Positions 1-9,275 of a stretch of DNA of 64,000 nt are shown piece by piece. The stretch is from Pseudomonadota bacterium (GTDB lineage Bacteria > Myxococcota_A > Polyangia > GCA-2747355), in the NCBI GenBank assembly GCA_016702545.1, contig JADJDT010000006.1:124001-188000 (forward strand). The letters run 5' to 3'. The notes under the pieces are model-generated. The model was not told the origin of the DNA. It saw nothing but the letters and a program-made list of their open reading frames with translations, and searched no databases. The first letter of the stretch is position 1. Every line of letters begins with the position of its first letter. The position numbers and the translations under genes were made by a program.

Positions 1-1
1 C

Positions 2-52
2 CAGGCGCAACAGCTGGTGTTGTTGCTGGCGATCGAGCGGTTGCATCGTTGA
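2..52 (+). CDS. C-terminal end of an upstream protein (partial)
   Basis: The first bases read as an open frame of 16 residues (ending LAIERLHR) closed by TGA at 50-52. It is probably the tail of a gene that starts before the window. Nothing about its function can be said, and the assignment rests only on the open frame and the hydrophobic/helical composition. Confidence 0.3.
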   Translation, partial: QAQQLVLLLAIERLHR

Positions 53-382
53 TAGGGGATCCTGGGTCGATGCGCCGAGCGCAGGGCGCGTATCCCACAG
101 GCCTGGAAGGCTGTAAAGGCGCGCTGGGCGCTGCACGCGCTGGACGCTGCTCGGGCGCGAGCCGCCTGAGTCGTTCGCGAAACAGTGTGGCATGCGCCGC
201 ACGGTCGAGGCCTCCGGGAGCCGCGGCCTGCGGCGCCGAACCGTGTGCTTGCGATCGCTTAGGCGGCCGCATGGCCGGCGGCTCGCTTCGTGCAGTGCGT
301 GCCCCCAGCGGTGGTTGGCGGCACGCCGCGTGACGAGCTCTGGCATCCTCCGCTCTGCGCCGCACGCGAACGAGGTGAGACG
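53..382. other. Intergenic region, no gene seen
   Basis: These 330 bases hold only short arginine/alanine-rich frames typical of GC-rich non-coding DNA. I see no convincing promoter hexamers, repeat or RNA. The leader of the methyltransferase gene, with its GAGGTGAG ribosome site at 371-379, is at the right end. Confidence 0.4.
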
Positions 383-1063
383 ATGATGGTGGGAAGAGCC
401 TGCGCCTTGAGTGCGCGTGATGGGAGTCGCCTGGGCGGCGAGCCTCGCTTCGTCGATCTGCTGGCGCCGCTGCGGCGGGTCGCACGACGGGCCGTCCGCC
501 GGCGCCAGGTGGCCCGCGCCTACGACATGGCGAAGGAGATCGCGCCCGACTTGATCCCCGAGGCGCAGTTGCTCGATGTGGGCTGTGGCAGCGGCTTCAT
601 CGCGCACCACCTGGTGGCGCTCCGTGGCGCCCGGGTGGTGGGCGTGGATGTCGCGCGGACGACCGAGGCTGCGATCCCCTACACGCGCTACGAGGGCCGT
701 TACCTGCCCTTCGACGATGCGACCTTCGACGCGGTGCTGCTGTGCTATGTGCTGCACCACAGCGCCGATCCGACGCTGCTGGTGCGCGAGGTGCGGCGCG
801 TCCTGCGCCCCGGCGGGCGCTTGGTGGTCTATGAGGATTTGCCGATCACCCCCTTCGACCGCTTTCTCTGCTGGCGTCACGAGGCGGCCTGGCGCGCGCG
901 TACGGGTCCCTGCACCTTCCTCGACGAGGCCGGATGGCGCGCGGTGTTCAGCGCCGCGGGGCTCAGCGTCCACGCCGTGCGGCGGCTCTCGCGCTGGCGC
1001 AACGCCGGCAATCCGGTGGCGCGCGTGCGCTTCGTGCTCGAGGCCGAGGGGTCGCTGCCCTGA
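383..1063 (+). CDS. SAM-dependent methyltransferase (class I, UbiE/type 11)
   Basis: This 226-residue protein carries the class I methyltransferase signature: motif I LLDVGCGSGF near residue 66, an acidic residue ending the next strand (VVGVDVA), and the later EVRRVLRPGGRLVVYE block seen in type 11 methyltransferases. It should transfer a methyl group from S-adenosylmethionine to a small molecule or lipid; the substrate cannot be read from the sequence. The start is the first of two tandem ATGs (383, 386), preceded by GAGGTGAG. The next gene, a PfkB kinase, follows on the same strand after about 135 bases, so they may or may not share a transcript. Confidence 0.8.
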   Translation: MMVGRACALSARDGSRLGGEPRFVDLLAPLRRVARRAVRRRQVARAYDMAKEIAPDLIPEAQLLDVGCGSGFIAHHLVALRGARVVGVDVARTTEAAIPYTRYEGRYLPFDDATFDAVLLCYVLHHSADPTLLVREVRRVLRPGGRLVVYEDLPITPFDRFLCWRHEAAWRARTGPCTFLDEAGWRAVFSAAGLSVHAVRRLSRWRNAGNPVARVRFVLEAEGSLP

Positions 1064-1198
1064 CGCGTCGGCGACGCCGCAAGGCGGCCGGCAGCCCCGT
1101 GTTTACCCCCGTGTCCGGCGCGCGCGCCGCGGCCAGCAGCGGTTGTTCTGGCCCAAGTCGTGGTGTCGGCTAGAATGGTCGCCGGCGGGGGCGGCGCG

Positions 1199-2092
1199 AT
1201 GGCGATCGGAACTGTGCTCGGCGTCGGTGAGGCTCGGCTCGAGCAACTGCTGTTGTTGGAGCGCTACCCGGAGGCCGAGAGCAACGTCGACCTGCTCGGC
1301 TTCAGCCTGCAGGGGGCTGGAACCGCGGCGACCGCGCTGGCCGTGCTCGCCAAGCTGGGGGTGCCGACGCGCTTCGTCGGCAAGGTCGCCGACGATTACT
1401 TCGGTCGCTTCGTGCGGACGGGCCTGGGGGCGCTCGGGGTCGATACGCGAGCTCTGATCGCGCAGCCCGGGGGCGTGACGCCCAGTCACGTCGTCTTGGT
1501 CGCGGCGGGTCGCGCGCGTCATACCGTGCTGCGGGCGCAGGGCACCGTCGCCGCGCTCGAGCTGGACGAGCTGCCGGCGGAACTCCTCGCCGGGGCGGGG
1601 TTGCTGGTCGTCGACGGCGCGCAGCCGGCGGTCGCCCTGGCGCTCGTGGCACGCGCGAGAGCGGCCGGCGTGCCGGTGGTCTTCGATGCCAGCGGCCCGA
1701 GTGCGGCGGTCGCCGAGTTGACGGCCAGCGCCGACGTGGTGATCGCGACCGAGCGCTACCTGGTGCAGGTGGCGCCGCGCGGTGAGCTCGAGGCGAGCAT
1801 GCAAGCCGTGCTCGAGCTGGGGCCGCGGACGGTGATCGTGACGATGGGGCGCGAGGGCAGCGTCGGCCTGCAAGGCGAGAAGCTCGTGCGGCAGCCGCCC
1901 CTGCTGATCGAGGTCGCCGACACGACCGGTGCGGGTGACGTCTTTCTTGGCGGCTACTGCTACGGTCTGCTACAGGATCTCCCGCTCGAGCGCTGCATGC
2001 AGCTGGCGAGCGCTGCGGCGGGGCTGAGCTGCCGCTCCCTCGGGCCGCGCTCGGGACTGCCGAGTCTGGCCGAATTGCAGGCCGCCTTGTAG
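1199..2092 (+). CDS. PfkB-family carbohydrate/nucleoside kinase
   Basis: A protein of about 297 residues of the ribokinase/PfkB family, which phosphorylates sugars or nucleosides with ATP. The C-terminal signature DTTGAGDVFLGGY, with its catalytic Asp in GAGD, is intact. The N-terminal half has the glycine-rich GAGTAATALAVLAKLG region expected of the substrate-binding lid. Length is normal for the family. In-frame alternative starts lie at GTG 1160 and ATG 1175; 1199 is chosen because the conserved region begins there, but no start has a strong ribosome site. Substrate is unknown. The sulfatase gene follows after 21 bases, so the two are probably co-transcribed. Confidence 0.8.
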   Translation: MAIGTVLGVGEARLEQLLLLERYPEAESNVDLLGFSLQGAGTAATALAVLAKLGVPTRFVGKVADDYFGRFVRTGLGALGVDTRALIAQPGGVTPSHVVLVAAGRARHTVLRAQGTVAALELDELPAELLAGAGLLVVDGAQPAVALALVARARAAGVPVVFDASGPSAAVAELTASADVVIATERYLVQVAPRGELEASMQAVLELGPRTVIVTMGREGSVGLQGEKLVRQPPLLIEVADTTGAGDVFLGGYCYGLLQDLPLERCMQLASAAAGLSCRSLGPRSGLPSLAELQAAL

Positions 2093-2113
2093 CGACGGGT
2101 CCCCCAGCGCGCG

Positions 2114-4321
2114 ATGCAGCACGACCCACACGAGAAGCTCGAGCACAGCCCTCAGGGCTGGCCTTGCATGGCCGCCGGCGTGGCCGCAGGGCTCGCCGCG
2201 GTGCTCGTCGTCGCGCCCTGCGAGGCGTGGATCGCGGCCCGCGGCAGTGGCCGGCTCGGCGCCGCGCTGCTGTTGGCGCTGGGGCTCTACCTGCCGCTGG
2301 GCGCGGGGCTCGGTGCCGGTCTGGGCGCGATTGCGGCGGGCTGGGCCGGCTCGCCCTTGGGATCGTGGCGGCGTTGGTTCGGCCTGCTGCGTCAGCACGC
2401 CGAGCGGGATCGCCAGGTGGCGGCGGCCGCGCTCGCCGCCGCGGTCTGCCTGGCGCTCGAGGCCGTCGTCGTCAACGCCTTTGCCCAGGGCCCCGCGGCG
2501 GGGATGGCCAACGCGCGGCTGGCCGCGCTTTCGACGGGCCTGGTCGCGGCCGGTGGGTTCGCGCTGCTGGGCGCCTGCGTCTTCGTACCGCTCTGGCGGC
2601 TGCTGCTGCCCGTGGTGCGCTGGGCGCCGCGGAGCGCGCAGCTTCCGGCCACGCTGAGCACGCTGGGCCTGTTGCTGTTGGCCGTGGCCGCCGCCGGCAT
2701 GCTGATCCTGGCCCGCCTCGATTGGCGCATGCTGCGGGTCGCGCCCTGGCTGGTCCTCGGTGCGCTGGTGGTGGCGACCGCCATCGGTCTCTCGGTGGCG
2801 TTGGCCAGGCCGCGTCGCTGGCCGCTGCCCCGGCGCTGGGGACTGCCGCTGCTGCTGCCGCTGCTGCTGCTGCCGACGGTCTTCGTTCCGTGGCTCGGCG
2901 AGCGCGAGGCGGTCGTGGCGCAGCTGCAGTCGAAGGGGGCGCTGCTGCCGGCGGTGATCGCGGCCGCGCGGGCGCTGCGAGATCGCGATCGCGATGGCTA
3001 CGCGGCCTGGTTGGGGGGCGGCGACTGTAACGACCACGACCCGCGCGTGCACCCGGGCGCGCGCGATTGGCCCGGCAACGGGATCGATGAGAACTGCGTC
3101 GGCGGCGATGCGCGTGCGCGGGTCGCGGGCGGCCCGGCGCCGGCCGAGCCGCGCACCCGCGGTGCAACCACGGCGCTGGTGCGCAACCTGCTCGTGATCT
3201 GCATCGACACGCTGCGGGCCGACGTGCTGGGCGTGGGGGGGCACCCGGGCGGTCTGACGCCGACCCTCGATCGCTGGGCGCGTCGCGGCGCCTACTTCGC
3301 GCGCACCTATGCGCAGGGGCCGAATACGCCGCAGTCCTTTCCCTCGATCTTCACCTCGCAGTACCCGTCGCGCGTCCCGCTGGTCGACGCCTTCACCGGC
3401 TATCCGCAGCTCAAGCCCGAGGCGCTCTCGGTCTTCGAGGTCCTGCAGCGCGCAGGGCTGCGCACCGAGGCCGTCAGCTCGCACTTCTACTTCGACGAGA
3501 AGCGCGGCATTCGGCAGGGCGTCCAGCACTGGGACAACACCGACGCGACGAGCCTGCGCGATAGCAACAAGGACATCTCAGCGCCGCGCATCGTGCCGCG
3601 GGCGATCGCTCGGCTGCGAGCGCTGGAGGCTGCGGGCGCGCCCTTCGTGCTCTTCGTCCACCTCTTCGAGCCGCACAGCACCTACGTGGAGCACGCCGAG
3701 TTTCGCTATCGTCAACGCGGCGTGGCCGGCCTGCGCGAAAAGTACGAGCGCGAGGTCGCCTTCGTCGATGCCTGGGCCGGCCGGCTGCTCGCCGCCTTCG
3801 AGGCCAGCAAGCTGCCGCGCGACACCGCGCTGGTGATCTTCTCCGACCACGGCGAGGCCTTCGGCGAGCACAAGTTCTATTTCCACGGGCAGGCGCTCTA
3901 TGACGAGGTGCTGCATGTCCCGCTGCTGGTCGTGGCGCCGGGGCTCGCGCCGGCGGTGGTGACCCGTCCGGTGGCCTTGCTCGACGTCGCGCCCACGCTG
4001 GTCGACCTGGTAGGGCTCGCGCCGCCGCCCGAGTTCCAGGGGCGCTCGCTGCGGCGGCTGGCGCGCGGCCAACCCGAGCCCGCGCTCGAGCAACGACCGA
4101 TCGGGGCCGTGCTGCTCCCCTATCCGGCCTGGCCGAAGGGCCAACAGGCGCTGCGGGTGGATCACTACAAGGCGCTGCTGCGGCTCGAGGAGAACCGCTT
4201 CGAGTTCTACGACCTGGCTCGGGATCCGCGCGAGCAGCGCGACCTGGCGCTGAGCGACGAGGGGCTCGCCAGCCGCCTCAAACAGCAACTGGTCCAGTTC
4301 GCCGAGACGGAGCTGCAGTAG
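2114..4321 (+). CDS. Membrane-anchored sulfatase/phosphoesterase with MopE-like metal-binding motif
   Basis: A 735-residue protein in three parts. Residues 1 to about 285 contain several hydrophobic segments that should be membrane helices. Residues about 288-330 carry an Asp/Asn-rich motif (GGDCNDHDPRVHPGA, then NGIDENC) like the putative metal-binding/MopE repeats common in Myxococcota surface proteins. From about residue 355 there is an alkaline-phosphatase-fold sulfatase domain: metal-binding VICIDTLRAD, the nucleophile region TPQSFPSIFTSQYPSR, and the C-terminal metal motif FSDHGEAFGEH near residue 575. At the position of the formylglycine Cys/Ser-x-Pro-Ser-Arg there is Ser-Phe-Pro-Ser-Ile, so the usual Arg is absent. 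Desulfation is therefore uncertain, and a phosphoethanolamine- or phosphoglycerol-type transfer is an alternative. Confidence 0.75.
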   Translation: MQHDPHEKLEHSPQGWPCMAAGVAAGLAAVLVVAPCEAWIAARGSGRLGAALLLALGLYLPLGAGLGAGLGAIAAGWAGSPLGSWRRWFGLLRQHAERDRQVAAAALAAAVCLALEAVVVNAFAQGPAAGMANARLAALSTGLVAAGGFALLGACVFVPLWRLLLPVVRWAPRSAQLPATLSTLGLLLLAVAAAGMLILARLDWRMLRVAPWLVLGALVVATAIGLSVALARPRRWPLPRRWGLPLLLPLLLLPTVFVPWLGEREAVVAQLQSKGALLPAVIAAARALRDRDRDGYAAWLGGGDCNDHDPRVHPGARDWPGNGIDENCVGGDARARVAGGPAPAEPRTRGATTALVRNLLVICIDTLRADVLGVGGHPGGLTPTLDRWARRGAYFARTYAQGPNTPQSFPSIFTSQYPSRVPLVDAFTGYPQLKPEALSVFEVLQRAGLRTEAVSSHFYFDEKRGIRQGVQHWDNTDATSLRDSNKDISAPRIVPRAIARLRALEAAGAPFVLFVHLFEPHSTYVEHAEFRYRQRGVAGLREKYEREVAFVDAWAGRLLAAFEASKLPRDTALVIFSDHGEAFGEHKFYFHGQALYDEVLHVPLLVVAPGLAPAVVTRPVALLDVAPTLVDLVGLAPPPEFQGRSLRRLARGQPEPALEQRPIGAVLLPYPAWPKGQQALRVDHYKALLRLEENRFEFYDLARDPREQRDLALSDEGLASRLKQQLVQFAETELQ

Positions 4322-4377
4322 GCTGGAACGCTCCCGGCGGTGCGCCGCGACAGCCACAGTCGAGCGATTTGTTTGGT

Positions 4378-4400
4378 CGCGAGCCCTAACGCGGCTCGCG
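4378..4400. terminator. Possible hairpin between convergent genes
   Basis: CGCGAGCC at 4378-4385 pairs with GGCTCGCG at 4393-4400 around a 7-base loop. It lies where the sulfatase gene and the oppositely oriented TPR gene converge, and it includes the stop codon of the TPR gene. There is no T-run on either side, so intrinsic termination is only a possibility. Confidence 0.3.
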
Positions 4401-7400
4401 CAGCTGCTCGCGCAGCGCCAGGTGCTCCTCGCTGACGGCGAAGGCGAGGATCTGACGCAGGCGTGGTCCCGTGAGCTCGCTGAGCTGTTCGGGTTGGGGC
4501 ACGCTCAGCGCTGCCGGACCGCTCTCTTCGGCGATCAGGGCCCGCAGCGCGGCGACGATGTCGTCACATAACGCCAGCGCGACGCGATCCTCGCTGTGCT
4601 CCATCCAGAGCAACCAGCGCTGCGGGTCCAGCGGCTGCGCGCCGAGCTCCTGGGCACAGCGCGCCAGGTGCGCGAGACCGGCGCTGCCCAGCGCCTTGGC
4701 CAAGGGCTGGCGCCGCTCGGCGATGCCGTCGGTGGCATGGGGCAGCACGAAGGACCCCGAGACCAGCGAGAAGAGCGCGACGATATCGCGCTGAAACTCG
4801 GTTGGATCGCGACGGAAGGCGACGGTGTGCTGCAGGCGCGCGCGTGCCGCCAGCTTGCGCGGCGCGGAAGCGCAGCTCGGGCGGACGGGTCAGCCGTTCT
4901 GCGGCGTCACCGATCGCCAGCAGCGGCGTGCGCGCGTCGAGCAAACGCAGACGGTCGCTCTCGTCGGCGACGACGTAGGCGTCGAGCGCCGTACCCAGGG
5001 ACTGCGCCAGCTCGGTCACGAGCTGCATCAGCTCGGGCTGGCGTCGGCCGTGCAAACGGCGGGCGTGGCTCGGTCGCGCGGCCGGCGCGAGGATCTTTCG
5101 CCACGCGGGGATCGTGGCCAGCCACAGCGCGCGTAGAGCGCCACGGTACTGCGGCGTCAGCAGCGCGTGCTCCAGCTCATGCGCGGTCAGCGCGCGCCGG
5201 GGTGGCCCAAGGGCAGGCCGGCCGCGCGTGCCGATGGCCCCTGGTCGGCCGGGCTGAGGTTGAGCGCGTAGAGCACCGCGCGCACGACGTCGGCCGCGCC
5301 GTGCTGCGCCTGGCGCTCGAAGACGTGCAGCAGCGCGCGGTAGGACTCGGCGCGGAAGGGGTCGCGCTCGATGCGCGAGCGGTGCAGGCTCAGGGTCGAT
5401 TCGAGATGGGCCGCCAGTGCGGGTGTGTCACCCTGGCGCACGAGCAACGCGGTCAGGCCCGCGGTGGCGTCCAGGTCCCCCGGGTCGAGCGCCAGCACGC
5501 GGCGGCAGGCGCCGATCGCGCGCTCGGTGTCGCCGAAGCCGACGGCGTAGATGTGAGCCAGGTGCAGCTGATGGCCCTTGGCGCGCTCACGATCCGGTTC
5601 GCGGGCCGCGAGCTGCTCGGTCACCGCCGCGGCCTCGGCCCAGTCGCCCGTCTGCGTCAACAGTGCGCCGAGCCGGGTCAGGGCGGTGGTGTTGGCCGGA
5701 TCGAGCTGCGTGACCTGACGATAGGCGGCGATCGCGCGCTCCGGATCGCCCAGCTCCCGGTGGGCCACGGTGGCGATCTCGAGCAGCAGCTCTTGCGTCA
5801 GCGCGCCGTCGCTGGCGCGCTCGATCAGCGCTTCATCGACGGCGACCAGCGCCGGCCAATCTTCGACGCGGAGACAGAGCTGGCGCAGCGCCTGGCGCAG
5901 CACGACGCTCTCGGGGTCGACCGTCAGAGCGCGCTGCAGCGTGGCCCGCGCGCCTGCCAGATCGTGCAGCTGATCGCTCTGCAGCGTGGCCATCTCGACC
6001 AGCAGCTCGCGGCGCGCGCGGGGCGCGCCGGTGGCCTGGAGCTGCTGTTCGAGCAGTTCCAGCACCTCGCGGAGTCGGTGGTCCGCGCGCAGCAAGCGCC
6101 GCAGTGCGTGGGCGGCGAAACGGTGCTGGGGGTCGAGCGACAGCGCTCGGCGGAACTGCTGCTGGGCGCGGCCGCGTTCGCCGGGCAACCGTTGCCACAT
6201 CCGGCCGGCCTGGTAGTGACAGCGTGCGCGTCCGGCGGGGTCCTGGGTGGCCTCGGCCTGGAGATCGAGTGAGCGGGCACACTCGCGCAGATCGCGCAGC
6301 CGGCGCGCCGCGCGGTGCCAACCGAGCAGCGCGGGCAGGTAGTCGGGCAGCGCCTCGACCGCCAGCTGGTAGGTCTCGCGGCAGCGCGCCAGCTCGCCGC
6401 TGCGGCCGTAGATCGCTGCGATCTGCGCCAGCAGCGTGGCCTGCTCGGCCGCCGTCGTGGCGAGCTCGAGCTTGCGCGACAGGGCCTGGAGCAGGCGCTC
6501 GGGGTGGCGCGTTTCGCGCGCGAAGCGCTCGAGGAGGTCGAGCGCCTCGGGCTGCGTCGGATCGAGGTCGAGCACCTCGACGGCGCTCTGGGCCGCGCCG
6601 GCCAGATCGCCGAGCCGATCGTGTCGCAGCACGCCGCCAATCAAGGCGCAGGCAGCGCGGTAGCCTGCGGGTGCTGCGGGCGTGCTGCTCAGCTCGATGG
6701 TCGCCACCAGATCGGCCCAACGATCGAGGCGTGGCAGCAGCGCCTCGACTTGCTGCAGCACGATCGGGTCGCGGGGCGAGAAGGCGAGGATCCGCTCGTA
6801 GGTCTCGGCGGCGCGGTGGAGAAAGTGCGGCGCGCCGGCCAAGACGAACGCCAGTCGGTGCAGCGCCCAGAGCCGCTCGTGGAGGCTGGTGGCTTGCTCC
6901 TGGTATTGCTGGTAGAGGCCGATCAGCCCGGTGCGGTCCTGGCGGAGGCCGTAGGCGACGACGAGCCGCCAGAGCGCCTCGTCGTCGCCCGCGCCTACCG
7001 CACGCCGCAGGTGCTCGAGCGCCGTGCTGGGCTGGTCGAGCCGCTGGAGCAGCACCGCGAGCTGGCGCTCGTGGACGCCGAGGGCCTGCTCCGTCGCCGG
7101 CGGCGGCTGCTTGAGCCAGAGGGCGGCCAACTGCCGATCGTCCCCCAGCCGCTGAAAGAGGCGCAGGAGCTGATCGGTGGCGGGGCGCGGATCGTCGGCG
7201 AGCGAGAGCGCCTCCTTGAAGGCCGCCACCGCCTCGGCCCCGCGGTCGAGCTTATCGGCGAGCAGGCGTCCGACCTTCAGCAAGAGCCAGTGCCGCAGCT
7301 CGCGATCCCGTGTCACCTCGAGCTGCCGACGATGCAGCGCCAAGAGCTGCTCGGCCGCGCCGTTGCGCTGCAGTAGGCGGCCGGCGCCGGCCAGCGCGGG

Positions 7401-9185
7401 CGGGTGCGAGGGATCGAGCACCAGCACCTCGCGATACGTGGCGAGCGCCGCTTGCTCGTCGTTGAGCCGCTGCTCCTCGACCTCGGCCACCTCGGTCAGC
7501 AGGCCAATCTGTCGCCAGCGGTCGCCAGTCTGCTCGGCCTCTCCGCGCAGGGTGGCCACCAGATCGAGCCAGCGGCTGCCGAGCGCGTAAACGCGGCGCA
7601 CGGCCTGCAACGCCGGGCTGTGCCCGGGGTCGAGCACCAGCAGGCGTTCGTAGGCGCTGAGCGCGGCGGCGGGCTCGCCGAGGGTGTTCTCCCAGGTGTC
7701 GGCGATGCGCCGCAACAGCAGCAACTTCTCCTCGCGGTCGGTGCTGGTGGCGATCTGCTGCTCGTAGGCCCCGATCAGGTCCTCTCGGCGTCCCAGCAGG
7801 GCCCACACCCGGCTGAGGCCGCGCATCGCCGGTCGGTGCTGGGCGCCGAGCTCGAGCGCGCGCCCGTAGGCCTGCGCAGCGCCCGGCAGGTCGTGCAATC
7901 GATGCTCCAGCAGGTCACCGATGCGATAGACGATCTCGGCTTGCCGCGCGGGATCCTGCGTCAGCTCGAACTCTGCGGTGAGCAGCGCCACGAGGTCTTG
8001 ATGGCGCCCCTGTTGGGCGAAGAGGCGACCGAGTAGCGTGCAGGCGCTCGGGTCATGCAGCGTGGCTGCGCCCAAGCCCTGCAGGATGGCAAGCGCCCCA
8101 TCGACGTCCTGCAGCTGATCGGCACGCAGCCGAGCCAGGCGAGTGCCGAGCTCGGCCGCCGTCGTGGGCTCCAGCGGCAGCAACAGCGCGCGCTCGAGCG
8201 CGGCGGCTGCTTCGGTCCAGCGCTGCTGCAGCGTGTGGTGCTCGGCCAGCGCGATCAGCGCCCCGGGCGCTGCCGGCGCGATCGCGACGGTCAGCTCGAG
8301 GCAGCGCAGCGCCAGCGCCTCGTCGTTGAGCTGTTCCTGCGCCAGCAGCGCGGCCTCCTGCAGCAGGCTCGCCGCCGCGGCCGCCGGCTGGGTCTCCGCC
8401 GCTTCGAGGCTCAGCTCGACGACCCGTCGCCAGTCGTGCGCGCGATGCGCCAGGCGGAGCAGTCCGCGCAACGGGCCGGGGTTGGCGGGATCGAGCTCGT
8501 GGGCACGCCGGTAGAGCAGCGCCGCCTGTTGGGCGTCGCCGAGCCCGTCCTCGTAGAGCCGGCCGAGCTCCGCCAGCAGCACGGCCTGGCGCGGTCCTCC
8601 GTGGCCCAAGGAGCCCTCACGCGCCAGCAGCGCGCCCAGCTCCGTGCTCTGCTGGCGCCGGAGCAGCCCCTCGGTCAGCAGCGTCAGGGCCAACGGTGCC
8701 TCGTTGGTCAGCGCGAGAATCGCCAGCAGGTCGTCGACGGCGCCCTCCGCTTCGTCGAGCTGCCGCAGGCGCAGCAGGGCGCGCTCGAAGCGCACAGCGA
8801 TGCGGGTGCTATCGTCGGTCGCCAGCGCCAGCTCGGCCTGCAGCGCGACGGCGGCAGCGATGTGCTCGCCGCAGGTCTGCAACAGCCGACTGAGCGCACG
8901 CGCATTGATCGGCAAGCCGGGGAAGCGCTCGTGGCTGCGACGGTAGTAGCGCAGCGCGCTCTCGGGCGAGCCGAGCTGCGCCTCGTGGAGGCGGCCGATC
9001 TCGTGCCACAGCAGCGCCGCCCGCCGCGGCGAGGCCGCCGCGCTCGCCTCCTGGCGCAGGCGCTCGATGCGCTGCTCCCAGGGCCGCCGCTCCGTGGGGC
9101 TGAGCCGGCTGGCCGGCGATCCGGGGCTCGGCGCCTCGGGCAAGAGCTGGGTGTCGACGCTGTCGATCCCCGCGGTGGCGCCCAC
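4386..9185 (-). CDS. Giant tetratricopeptide-repeat protein (frame interrupted by indels)
   Basis: About 1600 residues, almost all of it degenerate TPR units of about 34 residues (repeating ALYRRAHELDPANPGPLRGL, AQQQFRRALSLDPQHRFAAH and similar). TPR superhelices are protein-binding scaffolds; the partner is unknown. The frame opened at GTG 9185 runs to a TGA at 5187-5189, but clear coding continues in a second frame (EHALLTPQYRGALRALWLA) down to about 4865, then back in the first frame to TAG 4386. Adding one C at the CCCC run near 5200 and removing one base near 4865 restores a single frame, and the total 4800 bases is a multiple of three. The true start may be ATG 9271 with a further one-base indel near 9240. 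It is paralogous to the next gene upstream and may be co-transcribed with it. Confidence 0.75.
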
Positions 9186-9275
9186 CTGCGTCGCCTCGGG
9201 CGCGAGGCTCGGCGCGGACGGGGCCGGGGTCGCTGCCGAGCGCCGAGCTTGGGGTTGGACGGGCCACTCATGCGC

